Source: Chlamydiota bacterium (GTDB taxonomy: Bacteria > Chlamydiota > Chlamydiia > Chlamydiales > JAAKFR01). Taken from it: a DNA stretch of 63,960 nucleotides. Both the position numbers and the translations under genes were made by a program. Location: the NCBI GenBank assembly GCA_021772455.1, contig JAJFLY010000018.1, positions 1 to 63,960 of the forward strand, written 5' to 3'. Under the pieces are notes generated by a model that was not told where the DNA came from, ran no database searches, and saw only the letters and a program-made list of their open reading frames with translations. Below are positions 41,973-51,256 of this stretch, one piece after another (the stretch's first letter is position 1; each line of letters starts with the position of its first letter).

Positions 41973-43193
41973 TTATTTAATATTGATAGGAAATGACTCT
42001 CTTTGAAAGAGAATTGTGCCTGAGGCAAGTGCCATCAAGACCCCGCTGACAAGGATTGCAAGGGCTGGGTAGGTGCCGACAAGCGAGCCGCTACAAAATG
42101 GGGTGATCGTAAGGGCTAGAGCGATCAAGCTTTGATAGATCCCCATCACCTCCCCTTGTCTCTCATCGGAGACGCGATTGGAAATGAGAGCCGCCATGGA
42201 GGGGTAGGCAAAGGCAAGAAAAAATTGTGATAAGGGAAGATAGAGCCACAGAAGATTGGTGCTCTCTATTTTTAAAAATACAAGTAGATAAAGCCCTGAG
42301 AGAAGCATCGAAAAGAAAAGTGTACGCTGCGTGCCAAACCGGCGGATAATAGGAAAAATTACAAACCCTGCAAAAAAGGAATAGAAAGCCCCTGTATATC
42401 CATAATATAGACCAATTTGAGCAGGATTGAATCGGTAGCGACTAAGTAAATAGAGGGGGACAAATTCAGTGAAGAATGACCAGCCGAATGAAAAAATAAG
42501 AAGGCCGAGAAAAATAAAGCGTAATTCAGGCATTTGCGCTGCCTGTTTGACCTGATAAAATGAGGTGAATATCGGCACTTTTCCTGTTCTGAAGATCGGT
42601 CTGGTCTCTTCGAGTTTCCACCGTACAAGCACTAAATTCAGCAAAACAAGGCCAAAGGCAACTGCAAAGGGTGTCACGAGTCCAAACGATTGTGCAAACA
42701 CCCCTCCGATAAACGGCCCTAGTGTGAAACCAGCCCCAAACGACATGTTGAGAAGGCCAAAATGCTTGGTTTTTTTCTCGGGTGTGCTGATATCTGCGAT
42801 CACAGCGCTGACAATTGAACAGTTTCCTCCACCTATTCCGGCTAATACTCTATAGAGAGCAAGAAGAAAGAGATTTTGATAGATGACTGCAAAAATGGCC
42901 AATATGTAGCCAAAGAGGCTTATCCAAAAACTCACCATCAAAAGCCTTTTTCTTCCCTTTAGATCGGATAAGGAACCAAAAATTGGGGAAAAAATAAACT
43001 GACAAAGTGGATAAAGCGCGATCAAAATCCCGAGCCAAAGGCCGCGCATTCCACTCGACGCTTCAAGCGGCATAAAATGAAAGAGCGGATCAAAAAGCAA
43101 ATAAGCGAGAAGTGGATAGACAATAGCTATCCCCGCATAATCGATAAATCCTGAAAGAAGCAAAATTGCTAATGGCAGTTTTCTAGAGCGCAT
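41973..43193 (-). CDS. MFS transporter, TetA-like
   Basis: 406 residues with 12 predicted membrane segments. The A-loop motif GSLSDLKGRKRLLMVSFW (G-x-LsDr-G-RR type) lies between TM2 and TM3, and GIGGGNCSIVSAVIADISTPEKKTKHFGLLNMSFGAGFTLGPFIGG covers TM4-TM5 with the motif-C GP of drug-proton antiporters. Likely a drug or metabolite exporter using the proton gradient; substrate unknown. Convergent with recF (three-base gap). A strong run of hydrophobic residues starts at residue 6. Confidence 0.85.
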   Translation of the reverse strand: MRSRKLPLAILLLSGFIDYAGIAIVYPLLAYLLFDPLFHFMPLEASSGMRGLWLGILIALYPLCQFIFSPIFGSLSDLKGRKRLLMVSFWISLFGYILAIFAVIYQNLFLLALYRVLAGIGGGNCSIVSAVIADISTPEKKTKHFGLLNMSFGAGFTLGPFIGGVFAQSFGLVTPFAVAFGLVLLNLVLVRWKLEETRPIFRTGKVPIFTSFYQVKQAAQMPELRFIFLGLLIFSFGWSFFTEFVPLYLLSRYRFNPAQIGLYYGYTGAFYSFFAGFVIFPIIRRFGTQRTLFFSMLLSGLYLLVFLKIESTNLLWLYLPLSQFFLAFAYPSMAALISNRVSDERQGEVMGIYQSLIALALTITPFCSGSLVGTYPALAILVSGVLMALASGTILFQRESFPINIK

Positions 43194-43200
43194 CTACTCA

Positions 43201-43842
43201 TTATAGGGTAGAACTTCGATTGAGTGTATGACTAATTCTCATAGCAGCACCATAAGGACGGTTGGAGGAGTGAAAGAGTTGTGATGCCCCATATGAGCCA
43301 GCTCCTATTACCGTGAATGCTGTGCCGGTAAAAATTCCAAACATAAATAAAATAAGACTCATCTTTGCGACGATGGTGGTCACAAATACAAGTGCTAGAA
43401 GAGTGGAGCCAACACACATAACTGATTGAGAGATAGCAACCCACGTCCGTTCAGCCTTTCGCCCATCAAGCAATAGTTCTATATCCATCAAATCCTGAGA
43501 TGACAACCCGCGATAAGCAGGAGGAGGGGTCCGTTCATGTTCAACCTCACTTTCTAGAGGTTGAGGATTCAGCCTTTTTAATTCCTCTAAATCCATTTTC
43601 GCCCGATAAGCACTTTGAGCAGACCGAAGGGCACAAGCAAAAGCGATGTAGGGAGAAAGGATTGCACAGACAGTCGTGATCAGCACCTTTTGCCTAGTGC
43701 ATCTTGTGCCGTTTTCTTGGAAATGCGACACCACATGGCCATTCCCTCTCCAATCGCCTGGTCGATTGATGTATCCAGCTTTAATACCCTCGTTAACTGT
43801 GCGGCGAATAAGTGATGCTTCAGAAAAGGAAAGTGCTTCCAT
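43201..43842 (-). CDS. Hypothetical membrane protein with PPPAY motif
   Basis: 213 residues, no known family. One hydrophobic segment at about 54-72 (LITTVCAILSPYIAFACAL) and a pair at about 138-185 (QSVMCVGSTLLALVFVTTIV, LILFMFGIFTGTAFTVIGAG). Between them a cytosolic-type loop holds ERTPPPAYRGL, which contains PPxY, the binding motif of eukaryotic WW domains. The layout fits an Inc-type or other secreted membrane protein. It ends eight bases before the start of the MFS gene on the same strand. Confidence 0.5.
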   Translation of the reverse strand: MEALSFSEASLIRRTVNEGIKAGYINRPGDWRGNGHVVSHFQENGTRCTRQKVLITTVCAILSPYIAFACALRSAQSAYRAKMDLEELKRLNPQPLESEVEHERTPPPAYRGLSSQDLMDIELLLDGRKAERTWVAISQSVMCVGSTLLALVFVTTIVAKMSLILFMFGIFTGTAFTVIGAGSYGASQLFHSSNRPYGAAMRISHTLNRSSTL

Positions 43843-43935
43843 TGAAAATGCTCCTTGGATTGAAGCACCGATTATTTATTTGACCTTAATATTTGTCAAT
43901 TTCATTGCGCAAGAATCCATTTTTAGAGAAAATAT

Positions 43936-44661
43936 ATGGCTATGCTTGAAGTTGATTCGCTATGCTTTGCCTATGGAAAGAAGCCTCTTTTAGATGAGAT
44001 CTCTTTCTCTGTTTCCGAAGGAGAAATCATCGCCCTGATTGGAATTTCTGGCTCAGGTAAAACGACCCTTTTTCGTCTCATCACTGGATTGATGAAACCA
44101 GATAGTGGGGAGATTCGAATCGCTGGAAAACCCGTTCAACAAAGTGAGCTGCTCACAACCTACATGCGCCAAGAAGATATGCTCCTCCCCTGGCGCACTG
44201 TTCTAAGCAACCTTCTTCTTTTTACCGAGCTTGGAAAAAATAAGGTGCCCCCCAATCTAAATAAGGCGCATATGCTTCTTAAGCGGATTGGACTGGAAGG
44301 ATCTGCAGAAAACTATCCCGATGCCCTATCAGGCGGTATGCGACAGAGGGTTGCACTTGCTCGGGCGCTGCTTCAAAACCGCCCGCTGATGCTACTCGAT
44401 GAACCATTTGCCTCGCTTGATGTAATCTTGCGCGAGCAGCTCTATGCGTTGATGCGGGAGATTCGGACTCAATATAATAAGACAATTGTGATGGTGACCC
44501 ACGATTTTCGCGACGCGATGGCACTGGCTGATCGCATTCTTGTCCTATCAGGAGGGGTGATTGCAGCGAACTGCACCGTCACACCCGAGATGAAAGCCGA
44601 TCCACACACTTCAGATCAGCTCATTCAACACATTCGAGAGCTTCTTTCAGCTGCTTTGTAA
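43936..44661 (+). CDS. ABC transporter ATP-binding protein, SsuB/TauB-like, orphan
   Basis: 241-residue ATPase: Walker A GISGSGKTTLFRL, Q-loop YMRQEDMLLPWRTVLSNL, signature [16 protein letters not shown], Walker B LMLLDEPFASLD and switch His in MVTHDFRDAM. RQEDMLLPWRTVxxN is characteristic of nitrate/sulfonate/taurine/pyrimidine-precursor importers. No permease or binding protein lies next to it, so it must pair with one elsewhere. ATG 43942 is an alternative start. The 3' end overlaps the convergent HD gene by 41 bases. Confidence 0.85.
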   Translation: MAMLEVDSLCFAYGKKPLLDEISFSVSEGEIIALIGISGSGKTTLFRLITGLMKPDSGEIRIAGKPVQQSELLTTYMRQEDMLLPWRTVLSNLLLFTELGKNKVPPNLNKAHMLLKRIGLEGSAENYPDALSGGMRQRVALARALLQNRPLMLLDEPFASLDVILREQLYALMREIRTQYNKTIVMVTHDFRDAMALADRILVLSGGVIAANCTVTPEMKADPHTSDQLIQHIRELLSAAL

Positions 44662-45754
44662 ATTCAGGATGGGCATAGACTTGGATCGCTTTTCCTCCAA
44701 TCGGAATCTCGCTTAAGAAAGGCGACGCCTCTTCTGAGGAAATAACCTCTCCCTCTTCGCTTAAGACAGGAAATAGACGTTTTCCTTTACGCTGAAAGGC
44801 TGAATCGATGATCACTTTTTCGCCGAACTTGGAAAGGTTTGTTGGCTCTTTGCAAAGGATCGCCTCATATGCCGGCTCCATTTTTAGAAGAACGCGCGCA
44901 TCGTAATCTCCCTTCTTTGCCATTTCAAGCAATTGGGTCAAGACGACAAAATCGGTTTGCTCTAAATAGGGAAGGCTCTTGTCGTAATGGCGCTCCATAA
45001 ACCGGATCATATGATTGGCATAGGCGCGCGATTTTGGGTGTTGATAGACTCTGGAATACATCATATAGCGAGTGATCCAAAGCGATTCGACCGATTGGAT
45101 ACCCCCTTCTGTCACCCCGAGAGAAAGAGCATCTCCATCTGGTAGAATGCGCAATGTATCGACAAGCTGACGGGAATCAAATCGGTAGCCAACGCCTGTG
45201 TAAAAGGCGTCTCGAATCAAATAATCGATCCGATCGGCGCCAAAATTGTCATCGGTAATAAGTTGTGAGAGCAGTTTTTCAAGCGATGTCAGCTTGAACC
45301 CAGCCTCTGAGACTGCAAGCTTAATAATCGCATTTTCAGCCTCTTCCCCAAGCTCTTGCCAAATGGCGGAAAGCTCTTCTGAACGGATAAGCTCGAGTGT
45401 CATCTGCTCATGTCCCCCATTGGGAAGAAGGACTTTTTCAGCCGTATGGGAAAAAGGGAGGTGACCCATATCATGGCAAAGGGCGGCCAGGCGTAAAATT
45501 TGCAGCCAGTAGGCGCTCTTTTCCTGGGGAAGATCGTGACAGATCGCATCGTAGATCCGTGTCACAAGCTCCATCACCCCAAGGGAGTGTTCAAAGCGGG
45601 TGTGGTTGGCACCTGGATAAACCAAATAGGCAACTCCCATCTGACGAATGTAGCGCAAACGCTGAAAAGGGCGCGAATCGATAACACGCTGCTCAAGTGC
45701 ATTAAATCGAATAAATCCATGAACGGGATCTGAAATCTTGAATGGGTAACTCAT
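44621..45754 (-). CDS. HD-domain phosphohydrolase (dGTPase/SAMHD1-like)
   Basis: About 377 residues from ATG 45754 (MSYPFKISDPVHGFIRFN); the frame reaches 45790, but the earlier start would overlap the divergent gene. Motifs: H..RFEHSLGVM (first metal His), CHDMGHLPFSHTAE (HD pair), and the later D in NFGADRIDYLIRDAFYTGVGYR. Metal-dependent hydrolysis of nucleotides, perhaps dNTPs, is inferred from family. The protein is cytosolic. Its C-terminus overlaps the ABC ATPase gene on the other strand. Confidence 0.85.
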   Translation of the reverse strand: MSYPFKISDPVHGFIRFNALEQRVIDSRPFQRLRYIRQMGVAYLVYPGANHTRFEHSLGVMELVTRIYDAICHDLPQEKSAYWLQILRLAALCHDMGHLPFSHTAEKVLLPNGGHEQMTLELIRSEELSAIWQELGEEAENAIIKLAVSEAGFKLTSLEKLLSQLITDDNFGADRIDYLIRDAFYTGVGYRFDSRQLVDTLRILPDGDALSLGVTEGGIQSVESLWITRYMMYSRVYQHPKSRAYANHMIRFMERHYDKSLPYLEQTDFVVLTQLLEMAKKGDYDARVLLKMEPAYEAILCKEPTNLSKFGEKVIIDSAFQRKGKRLFPVLSEEGEVISSEEASPFLSEIPIGGKAIQVYAHPEFTKQLKEALECVE

Positions 45755-45789
45755 AGCTGTTATCATACTCACTAAAATAATAGTGTGCA

Positions 45790-46347
45790 ATGAGCCAAAT
45801 ACGCCCTCTACACCCCGAGGATCAAGAACACCTGTTCAAACTCCACGACACCTTTGATAAAAGTACCTCGCTTCTAACATGCTCAACCATCGCGGCTACT
45901 TTTTTGGTAATCGGTGCACTCATTGTCATCTATAGCACATCTCTTTTTCTCACTCTTCCTGGCGTTAATGTGATGTATCATGTGATTTTGCCAGGCACCC
46001 TTCCCGGTTGTGGAGCGCTTGCGCTAAGCATTCCGTTTATCGTCTACTCTGTCAAAAAATCTAGAGAGAAAAATGTCAAAAGACGGGAGGTGATCGATTG
46101 GAGCATCAGGTTTCTCGAACACTATCATGTCGAAATGATGGAAGTGAAATCAGCAGCCACCTTTATCGAAGAAAACCTCTTCAAGCCGAGGACAGGAAAG
46201 GAGTATTCTACGAAGGTTCTGAGCGAAATCGTTGAGTGTTTTCCAAAGAGTGAAAATGATCAGAGTAATGAAGAGAAGGCTCTGATTAAAGCACTTAACA
46301 AAGCCAAAGAAAACATTATGAAGGAAAAACGCAGTGACAGGCACTAA
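45790..46347 (+). CDS. Inc-like bilobed membrane protein
   Basis: 185 residues with a hydrophobic hairpin at about 32-87 (TIAATFLVIGALIVIYSTSL and TLPGCGALALSIPFIVYSV) and a charged, mostly helical C-terminal half (residues 90-185). This bilobed hydrophobic layout is the mark of inclusion-membrane proteins. No family recognised; an inclusion-membrane role is inferred. It starts 35 bases from the divergent HD gene, with tRNA genes right after it. Confidence 0.55.
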   Translation: MSQIRPLHPEDQEHLFKLHDTFDKSTSLLTCSTIAATFLVIGALIVIYSTSLFLTLPGVNVMYHVILPGTLPGCGALALSIPFIVYSVKKSREKNVKRREVIDWSIRFLEHYHVEMMEVKSAATFIEENLFKPRTGKEYSTKVLSEIVECFPKSENDQSNEEKALIKALNKAKENIMKEKRSDRH

Positions 46348-46350
46348 GAT

Positions 46351-46424
46351 TGCGGTTACCAAGACTTGAACTTGGGACCTCGACATTATCAGTGTCGCGC
46401 TCTAACCAACTGAGCTATAACCGC
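46351..46424 (-). tRNA. tRNA-Ile (GAT)
   Basis: On the minus strand: acceptor GCGGTTA pairs with TAACCGC, D arm AGCTCAGTTGGTTAGAGC, anticodon loop CTGATAA with GAT, T arm CAAGTTCAAGTCTTG, discriminator A. 74 nucleotides, no CCA encoded. Adjacent to tRNA-Ala in the same direction. Confidence 0.95.
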
Positions 46425-46465
46425 GGGATATACACAAACAACTTGAAAATTGTTTATGTCTACTT

Positions 46466-46538
46466 TGGAGGCTAGGAGAGTCGAACTCCTGACCTTCTGA
46501 ATGCAAATCAGATGCTCTACCAGCTGAGCTAAGCCCCC
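46466..46538 (-). tRNA. tRNA-Ala (TGC)
   Basis: On the minus strand: acceptor GGGGGCT pairs with AGCCTCC (one G-T pair), D arm AGCTCAGCTGGTAGAGC, anticodon loop TTTGCAT with TGC, T arm AGGAGTTCGACTCTCCT. 73 nucleotides, no CCA encoded. It would be transcribed before tRNA-Ile. Confidence 0.95.
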
Positions 46539-46625
46539 ATGAGCGAGATTATACTTGCTATCTCGCCTATCTTCCGTTTAACTTGGAAGGTAGAGAAGAT
46601 AGCGAAACAACAAATTTTTAAGCAA

Positions 46626-47090
46626 ATGAAAACACTCTTTATCTCCCTTCTTTTTCTTGGAGCCCCTCTTTTTGCCGATATAAGCTCAGGCTTTCCCCCT
46701 GATCCACACGAGACAACAGGAGGGAAAAGAGCCCCCACATTTTCTGAGGCAAACGCCAAATCGGTTTATTGGGTCACCCTGATCGATCAGCAACAATACG
46801 GCGCTTCATGGCTCGAAGCTGGTGGACTTGTCCACGACACCACAAGCCAAGATCAGTGGGCTGCCGCGATGAGAGAGACGCGTTTAGGATTTGGTACTGT
46901 TAACTCGCGCAAAGTCTCCTCACACCAGATGGCCAGTACGCTGCCAGGCGGAACACGGGGTAACTTCATCATCATCAAATATGAAACAAATTTTTCTAAA
47001 AAGCCCTATCAAATTGAAACAGTGACCCTGATGACAGAAGGGCGCCTAAATCTTTGGAAGGTCGTCTCCTACCAAGTTGGAAAGAGATGA
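46626..47090 (+). CDS. DUF4019-type secreted protein
   Basis: 154 residues from ATG 46626, which gives a clear Sec signal peptide (MKTLFISLLFLGAPLFA). The frame is open to 46539, but that part overlaps the tRNA-Ala border and lacks a signal. The mature part matches the DUF4019 pattern: WVTLIDQQQYGASWLEAGGLVHDTTSQDQWAAAMRETRLGFGTVNSRK (in pieces), a LPGGTRGNFIIIKYET strand, and IETVTLMTEGRLNLWKVVSYQV at the end. The family is of unknown function and periplasmic. The next gene starts with an ATGA overlap. Confidence 0.75.
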   Translation: MKTLFISLLFLGAPLFADISSGFPPDPHETTGGKRAPTFSEANAKSVYWVTLIDQQQYGASWLEAGGLVHDTTSQDQWAAAMRETRLGFGTVNSRKVSSHQMASTLPGGTRGNFIIIKYETNFSKKPYQIETVTLMTEGRLNLWKVVSYQVGKR

Positions 47091-47977
47091 GACGCCTCCT
47101 TTTTATTTTAGCAATTGGCTTGGGGTTATTCACAGCTGGTATCTGGCGCCTATCGGACGGCTTTTCCCTCTCAAAAATGAGCGCTCCCCTTCCTCACGAT
47201 GCACGCTTTGAGGTTCACTCCCCCACCACCTTCCAAGTACGCCAGCTTTTATCACAACCCTTTTACTATATGGGCAAAGGGTCGCAAAGTTTTGTTTTTG
47301 AAAGCGCTGATAAGCAATACGTCTTAAAATTTTTCCGCCTCTCCCGCTACCGTCTACCCGCTTTTCAAGAAGCCCTTCCCTTGCCTCCTTTTTTGGCCGA
47401 GATCCAAAATAAGCGAATTAAAGAGAAGCGCCTAAAACAAGACAAACTCTTCGCCAGTTGCAAACTCGCCTTTGAGGAGCTCAATGAGGAGTGTGGACTT
47501 GTCTACATGCACCTAAACAAAACGCGCTCCCTTCATCAAGAGGTCACCCTTTACGACAACCTGGGGCGCCCCCATTCGATCGCAATCGATGAGTATGCTT
47601 TTATGATTCAAAGGCGGGGAGAAACACTCTATTCTTACTTGGGCAAGTTGATTAAAAAAGGGGAAACCGATGAGATCCAACACGCCGTGCTCCAGCTCTC
47701 GGCCCTTTTAGACAGTCGTTTGGAGAAAGGGATCGCCGATAAAGACGCCGAGATCCATAAAAACTCCGGTTTTCTACACGGAAAGCCGCTATTTATTGAC
47801 GTCGGTCAATTTAGTAAGGAGCCCGAAAATCACGATCGAAAAAAAGTGATGCGCAAATTACTGCTTTGGCTCGAAGCAAAGAATGTGTCAACGGAGGCGC
47901 TTGTACACATCATTCAAAAAGAGGGTTTTTTCCCGGAAAGCCTTAACCACGTCGAGTCTGCGGCACTGGTCCAATAA
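47087..47977 (+). CDS. Membrane-anchored protein with kinase-fold-like segment
   Basis: 296 residues from ATG 47087 (ATGA overlap with the previous stop); an earlier start at 47054 is unlikely. One N-terminal membrane segment (about 3-20, LLFILAIGLGLFTAGIW). Then YYMGKGSQSFVFESADKQYVLKFFRLSRYR, which resembles a kinase glycine loop, beta-2 and the ATP Lys, and further on FLHGKPLFIDVGQFSK, resembling a DFG-like metal site (DVG). The HRD-like loop is not obvious. A degenerate or divergent kinase fold is possible. The last 90 bases overlap the convergent coiled-coil gene. Confidence 0.5.
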   Translation: MRRLLFILAIGLGLFTAGIWRLSDGFSLSKMSAPLPHDARFEVHSPTTFQVRQLLSQPFYYMGKGSQSFVFESADKQYVLKFFRLSRYRLPAFQEALPLPPFLAEIQNKRIKEKRLKQDKLFASCKLAFEELNEECGLVYMHLNKTRSLHQEVTLYDNLGRPHSIAIDEYAFMIQRRGETLYSYLGKLIKKGETDEIQHAVLQLSALLDSRLEKGIADKDAEIHKNSGFLHGKPLFIDVGQFSKEPENHDRKKVMRKLLLWLEAKNVSTEALVHIIQKEGFFPESLNHVESAALVQ

Positions 47978-50900
47978 CTCATATACCTCTTCATCAGTCC
48001 TTCCACCTAATCTCTCGCCACGCAACAGCTCAAGTGGCTCTTTTTGCCCTCCCGCAGTTCGAGGACCTACCTCACGTCCCAGTCTTTCCACTTCATGAAC
48101 AGCCACTAACCCTTCATTCAGAGTCAGCTCAATCCAGTCGATCACTTCTTGGAGTTTTTCGATTTTTTCACTCAAGTTACCAAACTTTTTTTGAAGCGCG
48201 TTAAGCCTAAGAATCCGCCCTTCCATCTCTCTTTTTAACTCGCTCCGCAAACGTTTATTCTCTGGAAATACTTCAAGCCTCCTCTCCAACACATGTATTT
48301 TGCGCGCCTCAACCTGTAAATTTTCAAATAGATCTTGCATAGCTAGAACATCACGCAGGGTCAACTCATCTGAAAAATTCGCCTCTAAAACCTGTGCCAA
48401 TTGAGAATGACCATCTGTCAGCTCAGCCAAATATCCCTTTTCCCAACTCCCCTTTCTTTCGATAAATTCGACCACTTCTTTTAAAGAATTATTGACCCGC
48501 AAAATTTTCTCGGCAAAACCACCCGGAAGCTCACGGATCCTCTCTATACTCCCAAACTGGTTGTCAAAAGCGCCAATCAACTTGGTGATCTCGATGCCCC
48601 TTTTCTTAAAAGCCTCTCTAAGATCATGCTGATACTGAATATTCTCAGGGTCTTCCTTTAAACGCTCCGCTAAGAGCATAATGGGATGAGCAGTGTGATT
48701 AAAAGCATCAAACCAGGCGTTTAATGACGCTATTTCTTGTGGAGTCCACCCAGGAGGGGGTCCCTCTTGAAAAGCTGTAGCGATCTGATTGTCTTCAAAA
48801 GGAATATAAAAGTGGTGTCTCTGATAAAATTCAGCTTCGTACACTTGTTGATCGCGCATCAATTGACTCAAAGCGCCTGCTTCAGCATTCATGTCTGATA
48901 AACCTGCGAGCCACACATCCCCGCCTAAACTTTTATACTCTTGTTTGATCTTGTCAAAATCAGGTTTTAGACGCACGCCTAACTGATTTAGCTGCGAGAG
49001 CAAAGCGCGTTTTTTCATTGGATCTTTCTCGTGCAAAACAGCCCCTTCGCCCTCTTTAAGCTGCTGAATGCAGGAGGCAAGCTTGTTATTCAATTCCATG
49101 AGCGGTTTAAATTCATCACCCTGCAGATGTAAGAACGATTGACCTTCAACCTTCTCATCGTTTTTAGCTGTTTGCATTGCAACTTCATTCTTCATATCGA
49201 TAAATTTTTGAGCTGTTTGCCTTGTAATAAAACCCTCTACACCGGTGATAAAAGCGTTATCATTATCATCCTCACTCTTCTTATCATCCTTTATTCCTAA
49301 AGGTTTACAAATCGCTTTTTTGACATCCTTGAGTTGCATATTTATGCTTGTTGAATAACGAGCTATATTCAATGTTAAGTGGGCCTGAATAGGATCAGAT
49401 GCTCCCGTGTCAACACCAAAACGCTTTAAAGCCCGTTCAACCTTCTCATCTCCAAAACGGTCACTAAAAGGGATGAAAAGCATAACTTGTTGATTTAACG
49501 TTTTAAAATTTTCCTTAACTAGATCAGCAAAGCGCTCAATTGCCGCTTCATAATCTTTCATATTCGCAAGATCAATCACCTTTTGGAGGCCAGTAAACCA
49601 ACTGTCAAAAGCCTCATGGGTGGTTACAAAATGGTTAAATAAGGCTGCCGACTCAAGATCTGTAAACCCTTCTTCACGCATAATGGCTTCAAACAACTCA
49701 CGATGCTCTTGAAAATTTTTAACAAATTCCCCCATCGTAGCCAAAAAACCGACCGATCCAGATTTCATCGAATTAAAAGCTAAGGCAACCGGTTTTAAAT
49801 TCTCTTCTTTAAAAATGGCTTGTTCCTGATCAACTAGCCTGAGCGCCTCATCAAAATTGAACGGCCTACCCCCATCCACCTTTGTTAGATTCAAAGAAGT
49901 TTGTTTATCATCTAGATCCTTAAGAAATCTATGATGTTCAGAGATGCGATCCAAATCGAAACTAAAAGCTCTTATACGCCCCTCTCGACCTGCCCCTAAA
50001 GCTCGCGGGACGATCAAATCAGTTAACGCTTGCCGGTAGCGTGGCATCACATCTTTTATTTGAGTTTGATAATGCCCGATCCCTTCCCCAATCCTTCCTT
50101 GTTTAATAAATTGCTGCGTTTTAACAAGCACATTTTTTGTTTCAACCGCAACCTCTTTGAGTGTTTCGAGTTTCTCGCGATAGTCAGTATCTAGTGTGTT
50201 TGATTCTAAAACTTCGGAGACATGGTTGAGAAAACCAAGTTCCTCTTGCATCAGCACAGCATATTTTCCTTGCGCGAACTGAACAAATGGTACGATCTCA
50301 CCAAAGCTCTCAGATTGAGTAACAATTCTCGCCGTGGTTTTGGGATCTGAGAGCTCTTCAGAAATGGCAATTTGAGCCCGCAAGTGTCCATCATCGACAC
50401 CCCAATCCCTCATTGCATCACAGTAAACTCCATGCGCTTGTGGCATATTCTGGGTATAATACTCTTCGGCTTCTGACATTTTCTCCTGAGCCACCAAACG
50501 ACCAACTTCCCGTTGGATCTCTACAACCTGAGCTTGCGCATTAACAACAGCTCTTAGCTGAGGACTATCAACTTCTTGAAGCTGTGAGCGCAGCTCATCA
50601 AAATACTTTTCTTCACTGCCTAAACTAACGCTCAAACGCTCTGTTAAAGGAACAACCCGGACCTGAATTGCAAGAGTTGCACGCCTGCCAATACTTCCTT
50701 GAATGATCTTAGTCGCCTCAGTCGCAGCTTTTCGCGTCGTTTTACGCCCCGAGCTAAAATACCCATAATCACTAGTTAAATCTTGAAAGCGTCCTTCGTG
50801 AGCCTTCCCCCAGACTCTTCCAGAGGTAATACGAACCTCTCCACGTGATAGCTCGTCATTAATTTTAACACTTTTTAAGGCTGGCCCAAGAGCCTCTAAA

Positions 50901-51055
50901 ATTGCTTTGGATTGACCTGGCGTCGTATTAAATTTCTCCCATTCTCCCGTTTCTTTATTTAAAACCGCATATGAGACTTTCACTCGCATTTTTTTAGATG
51001 CATCATACTTCGGTTCTCTTTGAGGTCCCACTCCGCCCGTACTATCAGCACCCAT
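47888..51055 (-). CDS. Large coiled-coil hypothetical protein
   Basis: 1055 residues, no known family, no signal peptide or membrane segment. N-terminal ~110 residues (KKMRVKVSYAVLNKETGEWE ... RATLAIQVRVVPLTERLS) look beta-rich, the rest is helical and coiled-coil (for example KLRSELKREMEGRILRLNAL). The C-terminal third has a longer acidic-basic coil. Size and layout recall secreted chlamydial effectors or structural proteins. The 3' end overlaps the gene on the opposite strand by 90 bases, and the last residues (VYKRLR) are within it. Confidence 0.6.
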   Translation of the reverse strand: MGADSTGGVGPQREPKYDASKKMRVKVSYAVLNKETGEWEKFNTTPGQSKAILEALGPALKSVKINDELSRGEVRITSGRVWGKAHEGRFQDLTSDYGYFSSGRKTTRKAATEATKIIQGSIGRRATLAIQVRVVPLTERLSVSLGSEEKYFDELRSQLQEVDSPQLRAVVNAQAQVVEIQREVGRLVAQEKMSEAEEYYTQNMPQAHGVYCDAMRDWGVDDGHLRAQIAISEELSDPKTTARIVTQSESFGEIVPFVQFAQGKYAVLMQEELGFLNHVSEVLESNTLDTDYREKLETLKEVAVETKNVLVKTQQFIKQGRIGEGIGHYQTQIKDVMPRYRQALTDLIVPRALGAGREGRIRAFSFDLDRISEHHRFLKDLDDKQTSLNLTKVDGGRPFNFDEALRLVDQEQAIFKEENLKPVALAFNSMKSGSVGFLATMGEFVKNFQEHRELFEAIMREEGFTDLESAALFNHFVTTHEAFDSWFTGLQKVIDLANMKDYEAAIERFADLVKENFKTLNQQVMLFIPFSDRFGDEKVERALKRFGVDTGASDPIQAHLTLNIARYSTSINMQLKDVKKAICKPLGIKDDKKSEDDNDNAFITGVEGFITRQTAQKFIDMKNEVAMQTAKNDEKVEGQSFLHLQGDEFKPLMELNNKLASCIQQLKEGEGAVLHEKDPMKKRALLSQLNQLGVRLKPDFDKIKQEYKSLGGDVWLAGLSDMNAEAGALSQLMRDQQVYEAEFYQRHHFYIPFEDNQIATAFQEGPPPGWTPQEIASLNAWFDAFNHTAHPIMLLAERLKEDPENIQYQHDLREAFKKRGIEITKLIGAFDNQFGSIERIRELPGGFAEKILRVNNSLKEVVEFIERKGSWEKGYLAELTDGHSQLAQVLEANFSDELTLRDVLAMQDLFENLQVEARKIHVLERRLEVFPENKRLRSELKREMEGRILRLNALQKKFGNLSEKIEKLQEVIDWIELTLNEGLVAVHEVERLGREVGPRTAGGQKEPLELLRGERLGGRTDEEVYELLDQCRRLDVVKAFREKTLFLNDVYKRLR

Positions 51056-51256
51056 AAAAAAATCCCTAAAACAAATAATTAATAATATTTATATTTTAAT
51101 TTATTACGTTATGTTTTTAAATGGTTAATTTTGATTCACAAGAAATTATTAAAGACATTGTCAGATTTACAGAGGGGAAAAGTGCCTCTTGCCTTTTTTT
51201 GCATGAACCTTTACTCTCATCCCCTTCACATAATTGGATTTTGGAGAAAACTTTAA

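Noticed and set aside
46351-46538. tRNA pair as an integration site for a genomic island
   Set aside because: No integrase or duplicated tRNA 3' end is found next to the two tRNAs.
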